This document shows positions 4,793-5,538 of a stretch of DNA of 5,538 nt, piece by piece. A program made the position numbers and the translations under genes. Position 1 is the first letter of the stretch. Each line of letters opens with the position of its first letter. This DNA comes from Solobacterium sp. Its GTDB lineage: Bacteria > Bacillota_I > Bacilli_A > Erysipelotrichales > Erysipelotrichaceae. Location of the stretch: contig JAEEPV010000143.1 in assembly GCA_016284975.1 (NCBI GenBank), positions 1 through 5,538 of the forward strand, in the 5' to 3' direction. The notes under the pieces were generated by a model. It was given only the letters and a program-made list of their open reading frames with translations, made no database searches and was not told the origin of the DNA.

Positions 4793-5538
4793 ATGGAATA
4801 TATTCTCAAGGAAAACAGTGACGGCACAAAGGTGCTTGTCAGCGATGTTCAGCATGTTCTTCTGGAAATGATGAAGGACATTGACAAACTGTGCAGGGAG
4901 AATGACATCCCTTATTTTCTCTCGGGCGGAAGTGCGCTTGGCGCAGTCCGCCACGGGGGGTTTATTCCCTGGGATGACGATGCGGACTTCTTCATGATGA
5001 AGGAAGACTTCATGCGCTTCATTGAAGTGATGAAGAAACAGGACAAATACGTATTTCAGTGCTGGTATACAGACAAGCGGTACAACGTTCTGATCCCGGG
5101 GATGAAGATCCGCAAGAAGGGAACGTATCTGAAGGAAGTCAATACGCTGCTTTCCAACCGGTGTACCGGCTATGACGGATGCGATGGCATCTTTATCGAC
5201 ATCTTTGTATGGGATTATGCGACCACGAATAAATGGATCGATCTGCCGTTCCGGCTTGCCAATTATATTCTGATGGTTCCGGCCATCATTGCGGACAATG
5301 TATTTCATATCAATCCGGTCCATATCAAGAGCGCCATCATGAAGGTAGCGGACCGCTACAGCGGGATCTGTGAGAAACGGGGAAGCCCGCATGTCGGATT
5401 TGATCTGACCTGGGTCTGGAAAACACCGTTCAAGCCGTTCATCTTCCTTAAGGATGATATTTTCCCGCCGCATTATATAAAGTTTGAAGATACGGAATTT
5501 CCGATTGCCAATCATCCGCATGAGTATCTCTGCACGGC
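4793..5538 (+). CDS. LicD family phosphotransferase (3' end beyond the window)
   Basis: Open from ATG 4793 to the window edge with no stop: 248 codons plus two bases, so the C-terminus is missing. The product belongs to the LicD/fukutin-type nucleotidyltransferase-fold family. Members transfer phosphocholine or similar phospho-alcohols onto teichoic acids or other surface glycans. The diagnostic block starts with GG at residues 45-46 (LSGGSALGAVRHGGF, 43-57) and continues as IPWDDDADF (58-66). D63 and D65 fit the metal-binding D-x-D. GIFIDIFVWD (132-141, D136) is the second conserved element, and FEDTEFPIANHPHEYL (231-246) resembles the usual late F-x-x-x-x-F-P...YL segment. No signal peptide is seen. 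GTGAGG at 4779-4784 sits eight bases before the ATG. The gene starts 14 bases after asnS with no terminator between, so co-transcription is likely. The substrate cannot be told, and no choline uptake or kinase genes are in view. Confidence 0.9.
   Translation, partial: MEYILKENSDGTKVLVSDVQHVLLEMMKDIDKLCRENDIPYFLSGGSALGAVRHGGFIPWDDDADFFMMKEDFMRFIEVMKKQDKYVFQCWYTDKRYNVLIPGMKIRKKGTYLKEVNTLLSNRCTGYDGCDGIFIDIFVWDYATTNKWIDLPFRLANYILMVPAIIADNVFHINPVHIKSAIMKVADRYSGICEKRGSPHVGFDLTWVWKTPFKPFIFLKDDIFPPHYIKFEDTEFPIANHPHEYLCT

Noticed and set aside
4775..5521. A 248-codon open frame on the - strand at the window end
   Set aside because: The + strand here encodes a clear LicD-family protein with its diagnostic GG...PWDDD block, a ribosome site and operon spacing. 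The antisense product has no recognisable motif.
1..5538. Mobile elements, CRISPR arrays, tRNA genes, frameshifted genes
   Set aside because: No direct-repeat arrays, transposase-like frames, tRNA cloverleaf or broken frames were seen. All genes are intact apart from the last, which is cut by the window edge.

Overview
This window reads as ordinary housekeeping chromosome from a low-to-mid GC member of the Bacillota (Firmicutes). Every supported gene lies on the + strand. The order of a tsaE, tsaB, rimI and tsaD cluster followed by rex resembles the Bacillus subtilis ydiB-ydiE to rex (ydiH) neighbourhood. Rex with an 'IRRDF' recognition segment and TsaD with a 'GSLHVG' stretch would fit Erysipelotrichia or a related anaerobic class. 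That placement is inference from protein flavour, since no lineage marker was searched.

Layout: (1) About 1-116 is a 5S rRNA gene, presumably the end of an rRNA operon that lies before the window. It is followed by a strong GC-rich hairpin plus T-tract terminator (118-157). (2) 191-2700 is a tightly packed cluster, tsaE-tsaB-rimI-tsaD, with gene overlaps of 4, 1 and 23 bases. TsaD, TsaB and TsaE are the bacterial machinery that transfers the threonylcarbamoyl group onto A37 of tRNAs reading ANN codons (t6A). The TsaC/TsaC2 (Sua5) enzyme that makes the activated intermediate is not in the window. (3) 2701-2749 is the only real intergenic gap after tsaE. It carries a near-consensus Rex operator lying over a candidate promoter. 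(4) 2750-4778 is rex (NADH/NAD+-sensing repressor) overlapping asnS (asparaginyl-tRNA synthetase) by 11 bases. (5) 4793 to the window end is a LicD-family gene (phosphotransferase, cell-surface glycopolymer decoration). It starts 14 bases after asnS and is cut off by the window edge.

Functionally the window is about translation fidelity (5S rRNA, t6A modification, a RimI acetyltransferase, AsnRS), with a redox regulator in the middle. tRNA-Asn reads AAC/AAU and is itself a t6A substrate, so the TsaBDE genes and asnS act on the same RNA. The most notable inference is that rex, asnS and perhaps licD form a Rex-autoregulated transcription unit, which would place an aminoacyl-tRNA synthetase under redox control. 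I found no CRISPR array, mobile element, tRNA or evident novel system. No gene-free stretch exceeds 300 bases.
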